Source: a virus. From it: a stretch of DNA of 22,062 nt. Made by a program: the position numbers and the translations under genes. The DNA is taken from IMG/VR virus record IMGVR_UViG_3300028829_004855, positions 1-22,062 of that record; one strand, 5' to 3'. The stretch's first letter is position 1, and each line of letters begins with the position of its first letter. The notes beneath the pieces were generated by a model. The model had not been told where the DNA came from, searched no databases, and saw only the letters and a list, made by a program, of their open reading frames with translations. This document shows, piece by piece, positions 21,419-22,062 of this stretch.

Positions 21419-22062
21419 GTCTTAATATTGTTAATCCTGTTGAACTCGGTTTTGTATCTAATATACCTTCATTAAAGAAATCAAATCTTTGCCATTCATC
21501 TGGTATTTCTTCTATAAACTTGGAAGGTCCTTCAGTAAAGCTATAATGGTCTTTTATATCTTCTGTTACTATATAACTATCTTCATAATTTTTATCAGTA
21601 TCATGTATTGATATAATTCCGTTTTTAGATAGTAGTTTTGAATATTGATTAAAATCTCTCTTTATGTCTTTGTATGTATGACCAGCATCTATATGTAGAT
21701 AATCAATTTTAATATCTTCTTTTACGAAAAAGTTCTTATATGCTTTTTCAGTAGTTTCATTTATAACTCTAGGATAAAAAGTTTTTCTAAGAAAACTATC
21801 TTCTTCTAACCAATCTACATTTCCTCCTATCTTGTTAGCTGCATCAACTACATATGTTACTCCTATATCACCCCAATTGTAGTCTCTATCTCCTTCAAAT
21901 ATACCTGTATCGTATAAATCTACTCTTGCCTGGGTCATGATACGGGGTATAAAACCTCCTCCTGATCCTAGACATACACAAATCTTAGCTCTCATCAACT
22001 GTATAATAGAGTATATAAGTAACCCGTCTCCTAAATGCTCGTCAGTAGCACCATGAGTCCAT
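21408..22062 (-). CDS. Class I SAM-dependent methyltransferase, N-terminus beyond right edge
   Basis: The frame is open to the right edge of the window. A start at TTG 21998 or ATG 21995 is possible, but the codons upstream read GATDEHLGDGLLIYSIIQL, clearly protein-like and leading directly into the first beta strand (AKICVCLGSGGGF), so the true start is probably outside. LGSGGGF is the SAM-binding glycine loop; DYLHIDAGHTYKDIKRDF and IISIHDT match the Methyltransf_24 group, in which IDxxHxY and HD contribute to metal or substrate binding. Members often methylate sugars, antibiotics or hydroxyls. It is the first visible gene of the cassette and overlaps the SGNH-like gene by 11 nt. Sugar O-methylation fits the context but is inference. 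Confidence 0.8.
   Translation of the reverse strand, partial: WTHGATDEHLGDGLLIYSIIQLMRAKICVCLGSGGGFIPRIMTQARVDLYDTGIFEGDRDYNWGDIGVTYVVDAANKIGGNVDWLEEDSFLRKTFYPRVINETTEKAYKNFFVKEDIKIDYLHIDAGHTYKDIKRDFNQYSKLLSKNGIISIHDTDKNYEDSYIVTEDIKDHYSFTEGPSKFIEEIPDEWQRFDFFNEGILDTKPSSTGLTILRHAE

Noticed and set aside
4713-22062. Cassette as a DNA hypermodification or DNA glucosylation pathway
   Set aside because: No thymidylate synthase-like, hydroxymethylase, DNA kinase or DNA-glucosyltransferase gene is visible, and the GT7/LamG architecture is typical of glycan or protein acceptors.

Overview
The window is AT-rich (roughly 30% G+C by eye), every supported gene lies on the minus strand, and almost no space is unused. 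The left 4.6 kb is the tail-morphogenesis region of a contractile-tailed, T4-like phage: tail sheath, gp19-type tail tube, a gp26/T4_baseplate-family protein and the start of a coiled-coil tape-measure protein. None of the genes examined shows a convincing Shine-Dalgarno sequence. That would suit a Bacteroidota host such as a marine flavobacterium, but the host assignment is inference only. No tRNA, CRISPR array, integrase, transposase or insertion sequence was seen.

Reading in the direction of transcription (right to left), positions 22062 to 4713 form one compact cassette of about 17 kb with no gap larger than 29 nt and mostly overlapping start and stop codons. The order is: SAM methyltransferase (cut by the right edge); SGNH-like protein with Cys in the nucleophile position; glycosyltransferase with a DDD motif; 58-aa protein; two GT7 (beta-1,4-galactosyltransferase-like) proteins, each carrying an inserted LamG/concanavalin A-like domain; radical SAM protein B2; stand-alone LamG-like protein; radical SAM protein B1; 2OG-Fe(II) oxygenase-like protein; SDR-like protein; radical SAM protein A5, broken into two reading frames; radical SAM proteins A4, A3, A2 and A1; SGNH hydrolase-like protein; small coiled-coil protein. 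All the radical SAM proteins have an N-terminal half-SPASM ('Twitch') cysteine set ahead of the CxxxCxxC motif.

Seven radical SAM genes interleaved with glycosyltransferases, lectin-like domains, an oxygenase, a dehydrogenase, a methyltransferase and two SGNH proteins, placed directly upstream of the tail genes, suggest a phage-encoded pathway that builds or decorates a complex glycan or glycoprotein, perhaps on the virion. The substrate cannot be read from the sequence. This cassette is the best candidate for an undescribed system here.

In the tail region (4599 to 1), sheath and tube genes are followed by a good rho-independent terminator. Then comes the gp26-like gene, whose 3' end carries a T7 slippery run in a small hairpin, from which an 86-codon conserved-looking frame can only be entered by a +1 or -2 shift. 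That frame ends just before the tape-measure gene, the classic position of tail-assembly chaperone frameshifts. The 8-mer TATTTATA (gene sense) recurs at five intergenic sites in this region and may be a late-transcription signal.
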